Shown here in pieces: positions 27,014 through 36,178 of a stretch of 64,000 bases of DNA. Origin of the DNA: DASRJW01 sp964567755 (lineage in GTDB: Bacteria; Krumholzibacteriota; Krumholzibacteriia; G020349025). The position numbers were made by a program, and so were the translations under genes. Location: positions 1 to 64,000 of the forward strand of contig CAZMNW010000023.1 in NCBI GenBank assembly GCA_964567755.1. Reading direction: 5' to 3'. How positions within the stretch are numbered: the stretch's first letter is position 1; the number at the start of each line of letters is the position of its first letter. Under the pieces are notes generated by a model. That model was not told where the DNA came from. It made no database searches and saw only the letters and a program-made list of their open reading frames with translations.

Positions 27014-28183
27014 TTACTTCCCACCGTTCGTCCTCGATTTTCCCTTCCGCGGATTCCATACGACCTGCTTCTCACCGCGCAGGAATCCACCGAGGGCTGC
27101 AAGCGAAGCGGCGTTCAGAAGACAGAAGTAGAAGGCGTAGCGGGCCCCCGGTAGCCAAAGGGATCCCACGGCGCCGGACCCAAGGAGCGCGGCAACGTAG
27201 AAGAAACCCTGTGTCACCAAGAGAACGGAATAGAAGTAAGACTCCCGCGCCGCGACCGCGTTGAGCACGAGTGCAGACAGTTGGAACAGACCTGCGAGAT
27301 ATCGCAACAGCTTATGGCTCAGAAGCTGGAATGCCGCTCGTGGATAGCGCACCGGGTTCAAGAGCACCTTCATCTCGTTCATCGCGTGCAAACTTCGCAA
27401 GACGACCCGAACACGCATTGCCCATTCATCGGCACTTTCTGTCAGCGTAGCTTCGTGGACCAAGGCCTCTTTTTCGTAGACCACTCGGTACCCGCGTTGA
27501 ATGACCCGAAGCGGCAAGACAAAATCAGGAAGCGTCGCTGCTGGCATGGGTTCATAGAGGGACTTGCGGGCCGCATCGATTCCACCGTCCACCCCGATGA
27601 CCGAGCCGAACTCCGACTCGAGACTCCTGAGAACATTCTCGTAGCGCATGTACACCGTGCACCCTGCGCCGACGATCGAGCGGGCTTCGTCCGCGTAGAC
27701 CATTCTGCCGGTGACGTAGCCGACCGCCGGATCAGAGAAGTTCCGGACGAGTTTCAGGACGGCATCCTGTTGATAGATGGAGTTTGCATCCGAAAAGACG
27801 ATGATCTCACCTTTGGCCTCTGCGACCATTCGGTTCAACGCAATGGTTTTACCCTGGCGAGGGGCTTGACGGATCAGTCGAACACCCCTGGCCTCGAACG
27901 ACTTGACGATCTCGTCCGTTCCATCCGTGGATTCATCGGAGGTCACCAGGATTTCCAGTTGTTGCGCTGGGTAGTTCAGATTCAGCTTGTTCTCGATGGT
28001 GCTTTGAATGCAGTCCGCTTCATTACGAGCTGAGATCACGATCGTGACGGCGGGCAGGCGCTCGGGATCCCAAGGCCTACGCTTCACCGTGAAGAGGTTG
28101 ACCACCCAAAGGATCGCTGGATAGCCACAATACACGTAGATCATGAGCCCGACGGAAGACCAGAATGCCCACTCTAGCTTCAT
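27014..28183 (-). CDS. membrane family 2 glycosyltransferase
   Basis: A 389-residue GT2. ATG 28183 is fixed by the ATGA overlap with the upstream GT2 stop; the longer frame to 28456 lies inside that gene. One N-terminal helix (about 7-27) is followed by TIVISARNEADCI near 45, SDESTDGTDEI, FSDANSIY (the DxD position) near 128 and a GVDGGIDAARK stretch. Four hydrophobic helices fill the last 100 residues, and the protein ends in a basic tail. It probably builds the exopolysaccharide repeat at the inner membrane. Confidence 0.88.
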   Translation of the reverse strand: MKLEWAFWSSVGLMIYVYCGYPAILWVVNLFTVKRRPWDPERLPAVTIVISARNEADCIQSTIENKLNLNYPAQQLEILVTSDESTDGTDEIVKSFEARGVRLIRQAPRQGKTIALNRMVAEAKGEIIVFSDANSIYQQDAVLKLVRNFSDPAVGYVTGRMVYADEARSIVGAGCTVYMRYENVLRSLESEFGSVIGVDGGIDAARKSLYEPMPAATLPDFVLPLRVIQRGYRVVYEKEALVHEATLTESADEWAMRVRVVLRSLHAMNEMKVLLNPVRYPRAAFQLLSHKLLRYLAGLFQLSALVLNAVAARESYFYSVLLVTQGFFYVAALLGSGAVGSLWLPGARYAFYFCLLNAASLAALGGFLRGEKQVVWNPRKGKSRTNGGK

Positions 28184-29271
28184 TCCAGTACCCACCTGCC
28201 CGGATGACGAAACTCGCGCCACTCCATTAGACCGCGCCAGAACCCGAACAGCATGCCAACGTGCAACGTTATGAATGCGGCCCCGATACGTAAGGAGATG
28301 GCCCTTCCACGACCCAATAGAAACGACTCTACGAGGACCGCTCCACCCCATACGCAAGTCGCCAGTCCCAGCACGAGGAGTCCTGTTTCCCAGTGGGAAA
28401 GCAAGGTGGCCAAGAGCCCGGCTACGACCGGAACACTCGCGATGAGCAGAGGCCACGCGACAATGGTTGGGTGGCGGGCCATGAGCCGAGCACGTCCGCG
28501 GCCATACCTCTGCATCTGGCGGAATAGCCCCCTGAGCGTGCCTCTTGGCCTATAGCAGACCTTCAGATCCGGGTGAAAGTAGGCCTTCTCCCCAGCTAGG
28601 GCCACACGGTGATTGAACTCGACATCCTCACATGCATCGAACCGCTCATCGTAGCCTCCGAGTGCGAACAACACCCGTCGTTGGTAGGCAGCTCCGGCAG
28701 AGTGTGGATTCGTGGAACCTGCGTGCGTCGATTCGTGCTTGTAAATGTCCGATCCAGGGTAGTGGCCCAGCCAGGAATGCCGCGCGCGCGCAATGGCTTT
28801 CGCCCACGCGGCATCGTCGAGTTCACGCAGCGGTTGCGGCCGGCATAGGCACGCCGCCCCGGTGGCTTGAAAGATTTCCACCATCCGGACGAGGTAGTCC
28901 GATCGTGGCAGGCTGCAATGACCGTCGAGGAAGAGAACGTAGTCCCCGCGTGCCGCCCGGGCTCCCGCGTTGCGCCCAGCGCCGCTCCGCACGTTGGGGT
29001 TGTCGATCAAGCGAACGCGTGGGTCCTTGGCGGCAATCCGATTGACGATATCGCGTGTCGTGTCTGTAGAACCACCATCGGCCACGAGAACCTCGAACCC
29101 ACCGGAAGGGGGGGCCTGGTTCAATAGCGCGTCCAGGAGGTTCCCGATGTCCTTTTCTTCGTTGAGGACGGGAATCACCACAGAAACGAGATGAGACGTT
29201 TGGATGGCCGCTTCAGGATTTTCCACTGCGCTGGGAACGACTCCCCTTCGATTGTGACGTGGAGTAGCCAT
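28180..29271 (-). CDS. family 2 glycosyltransferase (ExoA-like)
   Basis: A 363-residue GT2 with VSVVIPVLNEEKDIGNLLDA near 29-48, ADGGSTDTT and FLDGHCSLP (DxH metal site) near 113. The later part has ALGGYDERFDACEDVEFNHR, typical of the ExoA/succinoglycan branch, and three C-terminal membrane helices. It overlaps the tyrosine kinase gene by 59 bases if ATG 29271 is used; a GTG at 29226 would shorten the overlap to 14 bases. It is coupled to the next GT2 by ATGA. Both follow the Wza-Wzz-kinase genes in one operon. Confidence 0.87.
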   Translation of the reverse strand: MATPRHNRRGVVPSAVENPEAAIQTSHLVSVVIPVLNEEKDIGNLLDALLNQAPPSGGFEVLVADGGSTDTTRDIVNRIAAKDPRVRLIDNPNVRSGAGRNAGARAARGDYVLFLDGHCSLPRSDYLVRMVEIFQATGAACLCRPQPLRELDDAAWAKAIARARHSWLGHYPGSDIYKHESTHAGSTNPHSAGAAYQRRVLFALGGYDERFDACEDVEFNHRVALAGEKAYFHPDLKVCYRPRGTLRGLFRQMQRYGRGRARLMARHPTIVAWPLLIASVPVVAGLLATLLSHWETGLLVLGLATCVWGGAVLVESFLLGRGRAISLRIGAAFITLHVGMLFGFWRGLMEWREFRHPGRWVLE

Positions 29272-29923
29272 AGTAATGTGTATCCAAGTACTCTGGTGCG
29301 GCCTGTTGCACGTTGCCGACCACGAGCCCCAGAATCATCACTCCAAGGCCCAAACACAACTCGCGCGCTCTCTTGAGGTGGTGCTTCGTGCTCGATCCTG
29401 CCATGACCACCATGATGACGGCGTCGCAGAGCGGAAGGACTGCAGTCGCATCCGCGACGGGCACGAGCGCGGGCGTGTCTACCAGGATGAGATCGTAGGA
29501 TTTGCGCAAAACCTGGAACACTTCGACGAGCCGTGGTGCGCGCAGCAGGAACTGTGGATCCTCCTCCGAGCTGATCGGCACCAACAGATCAGGTCCTGGG
29601 TTGCCGTGCACGATCGCTTGCGTGACTGGACATTCACCGCGCAGCACCTCAGCAAGACCACTCTCAACGTGTACATTGAAGAACTTCTGCACCGACGGAG
29701 TCCGTGTGTCGAAGTCGACCACTAGGATCTTGAGCGCCGGATACGCCGCGAGTGCAGCGGCCAGATGGGCTACGGTTGTGCTCTTGCCCTCGCCGCGGAG
29801 CGCACTCGTTACCGCGATGACCTTCTTCTTCTCCTTCAGTGCATAGTGCCACAACCGAGAGGCCAACTTGGAGATCTCCGTTGCCATTGGCTCTGTGTTG
29901 AGAAGGTCATTCGAACTTTCCAT
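29213..29923 (-). CDS. CpsD/Wzc-like tyrosine autokinase (BY-kinase)
   Basis: A 236-residue cytoplasmic ATPase-like tyrosine kinase that controls chain length with the Wzz protein. Walker A is TSALRGEGKSTT at about 39-50, Walker A' is ILVVDFDTRTP near 66-76 and Walker B is LILVDTPAL near 145. The A' differs slightly from the usual DADLRxP. The autophosphorylation cluster is short: EYLDTHYYGYS near 213-223, four tyrosines. ATG 29923 was chosen because the upstream wzz ends at 29943 and GGGGAGG precedes it. It corresponds to the exosortase-locus kinase class (TIGR03018). Confidence 0.86.
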   Translation of the reverse strand: MESSNDLLNTEPMATEISKLASRLWHYALKEKKKVIAVTSALRGEGKSTTVAHLAAALAAYPALKILVVDFDTRTPSVQKFFNVHVESGLAEVLRGECPVTQAIVHGNPGPDLLVPISSEEDPQFLLRAPRLVEVFQVLRKSYDLILVDTPALVPVADATAVLPLCDAVIMVVMAGSSTKHHLKRARELCLGLGVMILGLVVGNVQQAAPEYLDTHYYGYSTSQSKGSRSQRSGKS

Positions 29924-29942
29924 TTCCTCCCCTTCTCCGGTA

Positions 29943-31598
29943 TCAGCGGCCGGTCTGCGCGTCGGAGGCTTCCCCGGCGGGGTGTGCGCCCGGAAGGGGC
30001 TCTTCCTGAGCAATCAAGCGTGCCGCAAAAAATGCCGCTGTCAGAAGGACGACCGCCGATACGGCGGCAGGCAACCAAAAGCGCCGAATCCCCTGGACCC
30101 GCGGCTGCAGCTTGCTTAGCAACGGGGTCGTGCATAAAACGGGCTCTGGAGCTACACGTTGGATGTCCGCGAGCGTGCGCACCGTTGGGTCCATGATCTC
30201 GCTCAAGAAAGCGAGACCAAGCCCGAACATCGTGCCGAGGAGCAAAGCCCCCAGGAGTATTTTCACCCGGTTGGGACGGCTTGGAGCCAGGGGTAGTTGG
30301 GGGGGCTCGAGAATCCGCACCTGCCCGCCCAGGCTTGCGCTCTCAGCCTGTTGTAGAATCGTGTTTTTGGTTTCTGAGTTGCGGAACAATTCCCGCGTCG
30401 CTCGCTTACTATCCACGTCTTGTTTCAGCTTTTGCAGCGCGAGCTCTTGCTCCGGTTGATTCTGTGCTTGCTGCTCGTAGGCTTCAATCCGCTGGTCCAG
30501 GTCTTTCGCGACCTCCGATCGGGCGTGCGCATCGATGCGGGACAACAAATAGTCAACGTACGTTGCCACATTGACGGGATTGGCCCGCGGCCGCTTGATC
30601 TGAACTCTTTCCTGCAGTTTGGCCGCGAGCCTCTGGCGCAGGACTCTGTATTCTGGGGGTGGCCACAATGACTCGCCCTCCGGAAGCGACTCAAGCGTCA
30701 GTCGATTGTCGACCCCGCCGGTCAGATCCTCTTTCAACTGCTCAGCGTGCTGGTTGAACTCGGTGTCGCTCAAGATTGCATCTGCGGTGGCCTTGTTGAT
30801 TTCCGCCTTGTCCAAGTCATTCGTGCGCTCGCGGACCAAGTCCTCTGCAGCCTCCGCAAACTTCCGGACTCCGCGCTGCAGCAAATCCGCCCTCTCCCGG
30901 TTTTCGGCACGCACTGCTCCTGGGGGCAACTCCTTTTGGATTTGCGACTCTCTATACTGCTCGTATTTCTCCTCGGCTACCCTCAGCTCCTGTTCATGGA
31001 GGCCGCCTTGTTCTTCCGACCACAGGATCGCATACTGCAGCCCTTCAACCCTATGCTTCTTGGTCTCCTCCATGTAGAGATCTCCGATGTACCCGGCCAG
31101 GTCCTTTGCTGTCGCCGGGTCGGAATCCGTAACCACCACCTCGTAGATTCCGCTTCCTCTGGAAACGAATCTCAACCGAGATTGGACCTTGTCAACCACG
31201 AGACGCAGGGCAATTTCGTCGACTGATAGCTGTGGGGTCTTTCGCTGAATCTCCTCGGCAACGGCTCTTACGCTGGGGGTCGAGGTCATGTTCGGCAACT
31301 TCAGTACTACGAGCGTCAAGAACGGTCGGCTCTGAATCACCGAGGCGAATCTTTGCAGTCGTGCGTCTTCCCTGGGCCCACTTGAAGTCTGAGGAGTGAT
31401 CTCTGGCACCGCCGTTTGCGCTTCTTCGAAGCTCACCTGCACGGTAGCCTCATATTCGTCTGGCATGAAACTCAGCGCCACGAGAGCCGAACAGAAGACT
31501 GTGATCACCGAAAGCAGGATCACCCCCTTTCGCCGCCAAAACATTTTGACGTAGTGCCTGGGGTCGATCGACATGTCTGAGGATACTGTTGTCATCAT
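29943..31598 (-). CDS. Wzz/GNVR polysaccharide chain-length determinant
   Basis: A 551-residue inner-membrane protein of the Wzz superfamily, the exosortase-locus class (TIGR03007). The first membrane helix is at about 26-48 and the second near 440-463, the latter preceded by the conserved PxxP-type APSRPNRVKI. Between them is a long periplasmic region with heptad-like coiled coil from about 190 to 420. A further hydrophobic helix near 505-528 is unusual. It sets the length of the exported polymer together with the kinase just downstream (19-base gap) and contacts the Wza exporter encoded upstream. Confidence 0.88.
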   Translation of the reverse strand: MMTTVSSDMSIDPRHYVKMFWRRKGVILLSVITVFCSALVALSFMPDEYEATVQVSFEEAQTAVPEITPQTSSGPREDARLQRFASVIQSRPFLTLVVLKLPNMTSTPSVRAVAEEIQRKTPQLSVDEIALRLVVDKVQSRLRFVSRGSGIYEVVVTDSDPATAKDLAGYIGDLYMEETKKHRVEGLQYAILWSEEQGGLHEQELRVAEEKYEQYRESQIQKELPPGAVRAENRERADLLQRGVRKFAEAAEDLVRERTNDLDKAEINKATADAILSDTEFNQHAEQLKEDLTGGVDNRLTLESLPEGESLWPPPEYRVLRQRLAAKLQERVQIKRPRANPVNVATYVDYLLSRIDAHARSEVAKDLDQRIEAYEQQAQNQPEQELALQKLKQDVDSKRATRELFRNSETKNTILQQAESASLGGQVRILEPPQLPLAPSRPNRVKILLGALLLGTMFGLGLAFLSEIMDPTVRTLADIQRVAPEPVLCTTPLLSKLQPRVQGIRRFWLPAAVSAVVLLTAAFFAARLIAQEEPLPGAHPAGEASDAQTGR

Positions 31599-31616
31599 TC
31601 CTTCTGGGGCGGCTCT

Positions 31617-32558
31617 CTATTGATTGTCGATGACGACGATGAGGCTTGTTAGCGTTGTGATCAGGGGCAGGAATAGCACCAGACCCCTAGCAAGCGTTCC
31701 GGGCCCAAAGGCTTTCGACTTAATGGTGATGGTGTCACCTTGCTCAAGGCCGATGTCTACATCGGTCTTGCCCTCGAACAGCATCGCCTCAACATCGAGC
31801 TCGTAGGACACCAAACCAGTGGGGGTGACGCGAGCTAGGGAGACTTTGCGAAGGTTGGCTTCCGGGAGGGGACCACCTGAAAGTGCCAGAGCTGTGTACA
31901 CGGACTGCGCTTCGTTCCAGGGGTACACACCAGGGACACGAACCGAGCCGAGTACCTGGAATTGCGCGCCGGTCACTGCAACTTCGGACGCCTGCGCGGG
32001 AACAAAGATCTGGTCGCCTGGGAGCAGATCTGGCAGCGTTTTTTCGCCGCGTTGGAAAGCGGATACGTCGACAGGGATGATCTCCCCCTTCCTAAAGACT
32101 TGAACGCGGGTCATGTCTGCAATCGCTGTGGGTCCACCGGCCTCGAGGATAACTGAGTAGACATCGGGAATTTCAGGGAATCCGTAGAGGCCTTGAGCTT
32201 TTACCTCTCCGGTGACCCTTACACTTCGGCTCTTGAATTCCACGACGTTGACCCTGACTTGTGTGATTGTCGGATCTGAGGTGCGGTAGAGCCGGGTCAG
32301 CTGGTCGGAAAGGTCGGATTCCGTGAGGTTTCGAGCATTGACTGTCGTATCGAGCTGGGGTAAGAGAAGTGATCCATCCCGATCCAACGTGGTCTGAAGC
32401 GACAATTCAGGGTGATTCAAAACCTGGATGCGCACGACATCCCCGGCGCCCATGCGGTACTTGGGTTTCTCTTGCGCTACGACCGTCGTGAAACTGAGAG
32501 CCATGTAGGCGAGGGCCGGTAGCAGCCTCCCGTACGATTGCCAGAGTACCGTCCGCAA
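31617..32558 (-). CDS. Wza-like polysaccharide export protein
   Basis: A 313-residue outer-membrane exporter of the Poly_export (Wza) family. I chose the TTG at 32558: GGAGG lies five bases upstream and the start then gives a signal peptide (LLPALAYMALSFTTVVA, cleavage near QEK). A longer frame from 32633 would bury this signal. The export domain begins with YRMGAGDVVRIQVLNHPEL near 38, followed by two SLBB-type repeats. The last 25 residues (LVLFLPLITTLTSLIVVI) form a hydrophobic helix, as in Wza's outer-membrane barrel. No lipobox Cys is present, unlike E. coli Wza. Confidence 0.87.
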   Translation of the reverse strand: MRTVLWQSYGRLLPALAYMALSFTTVVAQEKPKYRMGAGDVVRIQVLNHPELSLQTTLDRDGSLLLPQLDTTVNARNLTESDLSDQLTRLYRTSDPTITQVRVNVVEFKSRSVRVTGEVKAQGLYGFPEIPDVYSVILEAGGPTAIADMTRVQVFRKGEIIPVDVSAFQRGEKTLPDLLPGDQIFVPAQASEVAVTGAQFQVLGSVRVPGVYPWNEAQSVYTALALSGGPLPEANLRKVSLARVTPTGLVSYELDVEAMLFEGKTDVDIGLEQGDTITIKSKAFGPGTLARGLVLFLPLITTLTSLIVVIDNQ

Positions 32559-32767
32559 CGTAGCCTCCAAGTGCTGGATTTGATTTAGTTTAGCACAAAA
32601 GATCGGCTCGTGAACCAGACTCGCCGACTCCATCGCGTAGTCGCTGCAATATGCTGTGGTAATTACGGTTAACTGTCCGTTTTGCGGGTTTTGGGTCCCT
32701 TCCCTGGGCAGGCCGCCACCCGTGCTCTCCGTCGAGACACATCAGGTCAGTTGGTCGACCCTGGAAG

Positions 32768-33910
32768 TCAGTAGGGAAACAACAGTCGCTTTTCCGGCAT
32801 CTCCTCTAACATCGCGTCAACGAAGAACTTCGTGGCCCAGTTCAGGACTCGGTACTGCCCGTACGCCGCGTGGATCGGATAGGAGCCGCGGATACCGCCC
32901 CGCAAGCCTTCATTCCGTGACGTACGATCCTGGCTGCGACGTAGAAACTCGTTGACGCGACGGGAGGCACCGAGGAATTGCGTGGTGTCCCCCTCCACTC
33001 CCCGTGCATCTCGGGAGTGCAGTCGTTGCCAGAGGACGGACATTTGCGCCATCCCGGTGAGGCAGGCCCAAGGGACCGCCACCTGCCAGCGACGCTTGAA
33101 CCTTCCCGGCATCCAGCCGTCCTCCCGCACGTGGGGAACGAGACTCCTCGCGGTGCGAGTCGCGGCCGCCACGAGTTCTGGCCAATCGAGTCGCCGGCCA
33201 CACTCGAACTGCCCCCGCGCGGTATAGGCGATGGTGTGGAGGAGTGGTGCTGAATCGTTTCCAAGGCAGTTGCGATCGAACCAGCCATCTTCCTTCTCGA
33301 GCGACAAGCCCCACTTCAAAAATGGCCGGATCGAGTCAGCGTATCTCTGGTCGCCGCTCACGATGGCGAGCTCCGCGAGCGCCCAGGCCACGCAGGCATT
33401 GTAGACACGGCCTGGCCCGCCTGAATCCGATTCGTGACGCCATACACCGTCGGCTTCTTGCTCGCCTAGAAGCCACTCGGCGGCGCTGGTCGCGGCATCT
33501 AGATAGACGGCGTCCCCTGTGCTCCCATACGCAGCAATCCATCCGAAGATCACTTGTCCGGTGTCGAAAATCGTTGGCTTCCCATCGATGAGATTCGGGA
33601 TGGCGCCAGATTCCAAGCGGATCGCGAGTTCCCATTGCGACATGCGCAACGCTCGCTGCCGTGCATCTTCATCTCCCGTCGTTGCGCTCCAATTGAGCAC
33701 CGTGGGAATGATATATCCCGTCGTTTCTGGGTAACTTCGCATCCACCCTTTGCCAAGCAGGTAACTGTGGCTCACGCCGCCGTCGCCATTGGCATCCTGG
33801 GCGCGATACAGCCAGCCAACGGCCGCAGCGGCGTGCTCTCGAGCCGTCCCGGCAGGTCGCGAAAGACGCAGTCGCTCGCGGCCACGCTCGATCAAACGCT
33901 CCAGAATCAT
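32768..33910 (-). CDS. predicted alpha/alpha-barrel protein of the exopolysaccharide locus
   Basis: A 380-residue cytoplasmic-looking protein, start fixed by the ATGA overlap with femAB (33907-33910). It consists of repeated helical hairpins with aromatic and Gly-rich loops, such as FDTGQVIFGWIAAYGSTGDA and GRVYNACVAWALAELAIVSG, as in (alpha/alpha)6 barrels of glycosidases, epimerases and lanthionine-cyclase-like proteins. I cannot name a specific family or catalytic residues with confidence. Because it is co-translated with FemAB and the dehydrogenase-like protein, it probably acts on the same sugar or lipid intermediate. Confidence 0.75.
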   Translation of the reverse strand: MILERLIERGRERLRLSRPAGTAREHAAAAVGWLYRAQDANGDGGVSHSYLLGKGWMRSYPETTGYIIPTVLNWSATTGDEDARQRALRMSQWELAIRLESGAIPNLIDGKPTIFDTGQVIFGWIAAYGSTGDAVYLDAATSAAEWLLGEQEADGVWRHESDSGGPGRVYNACVAWALAELAIVSGDQRYADSIRPFLKWGLSLEKEDGWFDRNCLGNDSAPLLHTIAYTARGQFECGRRLDWPELVAAATRTARSLVPHVREDGWMPGRFKRRWQVAVPWACLTGMAQMSVLWQRLHSRDARGVEGDTTQFLGASRRVNEFLRRSQDRTSRNEGLRGGIRGSYPIHAAYGQYRVLNWATKFFVDAMLEEMPEKRLLFPY

Positions 33911-34899
33911 CGTTCTCCACGCAATGGTAGGTCGACACCCGCTCGAGTCACCGCGCAGCCCCCGAATCCCTTCTTGAATTCGTGGAGGCCCCACTGAGGA
34001 TGGCTTGGATTCGCCGCTTCCAAAGGCACGCCTCCCAGGTTCAGCTCTACGGCCCCTTGATCGAGGAGCAACTGGATCAGCTTCACATACAGGAGATACA
34101 TGGCATACATCTCGTAGCCCGCAGGGAACGAGCCAGAGCGCACGGTCACAGCACGCCGTGCTGCCGTGAGGAAAGCAAGGCCCGCAAGAAGCTCATCCCC
34201 GCGCTTGGCGAAGAGCACTCTGCCAAGCCCTTTACTGTAGACGTGTTCGTGAGCCTTACGAAAAAATGTCTCCTCTCGTACGGAAAACCCGTGCTCCTTC
34301 TTTGCAGCCCGTTGTGATGACTCTTCCTGCATGGCGCGCAGGCGCAGCAGACCCTCAAGGCTCGAGTCCTCAACGACAGTCACCCCCCGCGCTTCGGCGC
34401 GTCTTGCATTCTTGCGGTGCGTCTTGTGCATCCCCTGCAGAACCTCGTCGTGCTGCCGGCGCAGGTCCAGGACGAACTCGATGAGGCTCTCCTTGGCATG
34501 GCGTGCGAACAGCTCGTGACGATCGAAGTACGCGCTCGATTGTGGCTGTACCACCAAACGCGCGTAGCCTGAGAGGCGGGCATGGGCTTCGAGCGCTGTG
34601 AGCACGGCCTCGGCCCACACGGCGTCGGCCAGTGCCGGAGCCGTTGGTAGGACGAGCTTGCCCGGGCCCACGGGGATCCTGCGCATCAACCTGCGGCTCA
34701 CGGCCAATCCCAATGCGCAAGCAACAACTGTCTCGCCTTCCTTGAAAAGAAGAAAACGCAACGACTCAGGGGGATAATCAAGGAGGTGCGTCGCCGGCAA
34801 ATGAAGGGCGTTGCCATTGCAAGCTTCAACGACCCGAACCCATTCGGACTCCTCGATCGAGCGCCGCTCTTCGAGCTGAACCGTGTTTGCGGTATTCAT
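33907..34899 (-). CDS. FemAB-family protein of the PEP-CTERM locus
   Basis: A 330-residue protein of the FemAB/GNAT-like fold, length and motifs as in the exosortase-associated FemAB (TIGR03019). HKTHRKNARRAEARGVTVVE near 157-176 is the basic stretch conserved in the family, and ELNLGGVPLEA near 293 precedes the C-terminal FKKGFGG motif. FemAB proteins transfer aminoacyl groups from tRNA to peptidoglycan precursors; this branch is untested. It overlaps the upstream dehydrogenase-like gene and the downstream barrel gene by four bases each, forming a tight cassette. Confidence 0.86.
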   Translation of the reverse strand: MNTANTVQLEERRSIEESEWVRVVEACNGNALHLPATHLLDYPPESLRFLLFKEGETVVACALGLAVSRRLMRRIPVGPGKLVLPTAPALADAVWAEAVLTALEAHARLSGYARLVVQPQSSAYFDRHELFARHAKESLIEFVLDLRRQHDEVLQGMHKTHRKNARRAEARGVTVVEDSSLEGLLRLRAMQEESSQRAAKKEHGFSVREETFFRKAHEHVYSKGLGRVLFAKRGDELLAGLAFLTAARRAVTVRSGSFPAGYEMYAMYLLYVKLIQLLLDQGAVELNLGGVPLEAANPSHPQWGLHEFKKGFGGCAVTRAGVDLPLRGER

Positions 34900-36101
34900 C
34901 GTTCGGCTCGCCCTGCGCGGAGAGTCTGTTCGTGGAGTCCTTCCAGTGCCCGGGCGAACCGTCGCCGTGCGAGAGTCGCGCGCACGCGTCGCGGCAACCG
35001 CCGGTGGATGAAGCGTTGGTACACCCGCTGCGGAAGGGAGCGGTGCACGTGCGGGACTCGTACCGCAATCTCGCCTTCAGCCAACGTCCCCGCCAACTGG
35101 CTCGCAGAGATCCCGCCTTCTCGCGCAGTCTGAAGGAGCTGTTTGACGAACCTACGGTACGAGCTGGCAAAGAGAACCTCGATCTCGCTTCGACCCAACC
35201 CATGATCAAAGAGAGATGACGCCAGAACGCCCCCGACGTTAACCACGTAGCCAGGCAAGCAGATGACACCACGAGCGTGCAGGGAATTGACGGCCCCCTC
35301 CTCATAGGGCGCGTTTGCAATGGGCAAGACCGCCCGTGCCCGCAATCGAGCCACCAATTCCCGTGTCAGAGTTCGCGTGCGAGCCGCTGGGATGAAAACG
35401 TCCACATCAGCCGTCCGCAACGTATCCCCATCGACGGTGGTTCCTGCCAGATGCTTGACGAAATCGTCACCATGCCGATCACTCAACTCAGCGAGTTCGA
35501 CGGCCTGCCGCCCTTGCACGTCGAGAACGGCTGCTGACAGTGTCGCCACTCCGACGATCCGGTAGCGATCCGTGAGCCTTCTTGCAAGGTGACGCGCCAC
35601 GCTCCCGAACCCCTCGATGGCAAGCGTGACCTGGCGGCCTGAAATGTTGAGCGCATCGGCACACGCTTCGAGAGCGTGATACACGCTGAGCGCCGTGAAC
35701 CACGAGGTATCGGTCACCTGACCCAGCGTGATGCCGGCACCGGAATAGATCGCCCGCAGCTCTTCGGGGCCGCAGTTCATGTCCATTCCAGGGTGGTAGA
35801 TCCCCATGCGTACGAGAGGCCCGATCTTGGCACCGAAATCCTGCAGCGCGCGCATGCGCTTCTCTCGGTCGAGTGCTGAGCTCAGCTTGACTCCGGCCTT
35901 GGCGCCACCGCGAGGGAGTCGAAAGAGGGCGTATTTGAATGACATCTCTCGGGCCAAGTCACGGATTTCTTGGATCGCGAGATCCTCATAGATACGCACT
36001 CCTCCAGAGCTCGTGTCCCCCACGATGCTATCGATGACCAAATAGCCGGTGTAGTCTTCACCACCCACCTGAATGTTCATGAAGGGTTCCACTCTGGGCA
36101 C
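34896..36101 (-). CDS. Glu/Leu/Phe/Val dehydrogenase-like protein
   Basis: A 401-residue homologue of amino-acid dehydrogenases, which interconvert an amino acid and a 2-oxo acid using NAD(P). The dimerisation-domain motif RLPRGGAKAGVKL places the substrate Lys at about 68. GMDMNCGPEEL near 107 covers the catalytic Asp region. The Rossmann motif AIEGFGSVARHLA lies near 160-172. The C-terminal 70 residues are very Arg-rich, unlike housekeeping enzymes. It is the first gene of a four-base-overlap cassette with FemAB, so it may provide an amino donor or an amino acid for the polysaccharide. Confidence 0.84.
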   Translation of the reverse strand: MPRVEPFMNIQVGGEDYTGYLVIDSIVGDTSSGGVRIYEDLAIQEIRDLAREMSFKYALFRLPRGGAKAGVKLSSALDREKRMRALQDFGAKIGPLVRMGIYHPGMDMNCGPEELRAIYSGAGITLGQVTDTSWFTALSVYHALEACADALNISGRQVTLAIEGFGSVARHLARRLTDRYRIVGVATLSAAVLDVQGRQAVELAELSDRHGDDFVKHLAGTTVDGDTLRTADVDVFIPAARTRTLTRELVARLRARAVLPIANAPYEEGAVNSLHARGVICLPGYVVNVGGVLASSLFDHGLGRSEIEVLFASSYRRFVKQLLQTAREGGISASQLAGTLAEGEIAVRVPHVHRSLPQRVYQRFIHRRLPRRVRATLARRRFARALEGLHEQTLRAGRAER

Positions 36102-36178
36102 CTCGGGACAGTCTCGGTGGCTTGTTGGTCACCCACCCGCCGTCGTTATGCGACATCGGCGGTGTGAAAGATCGTGGA

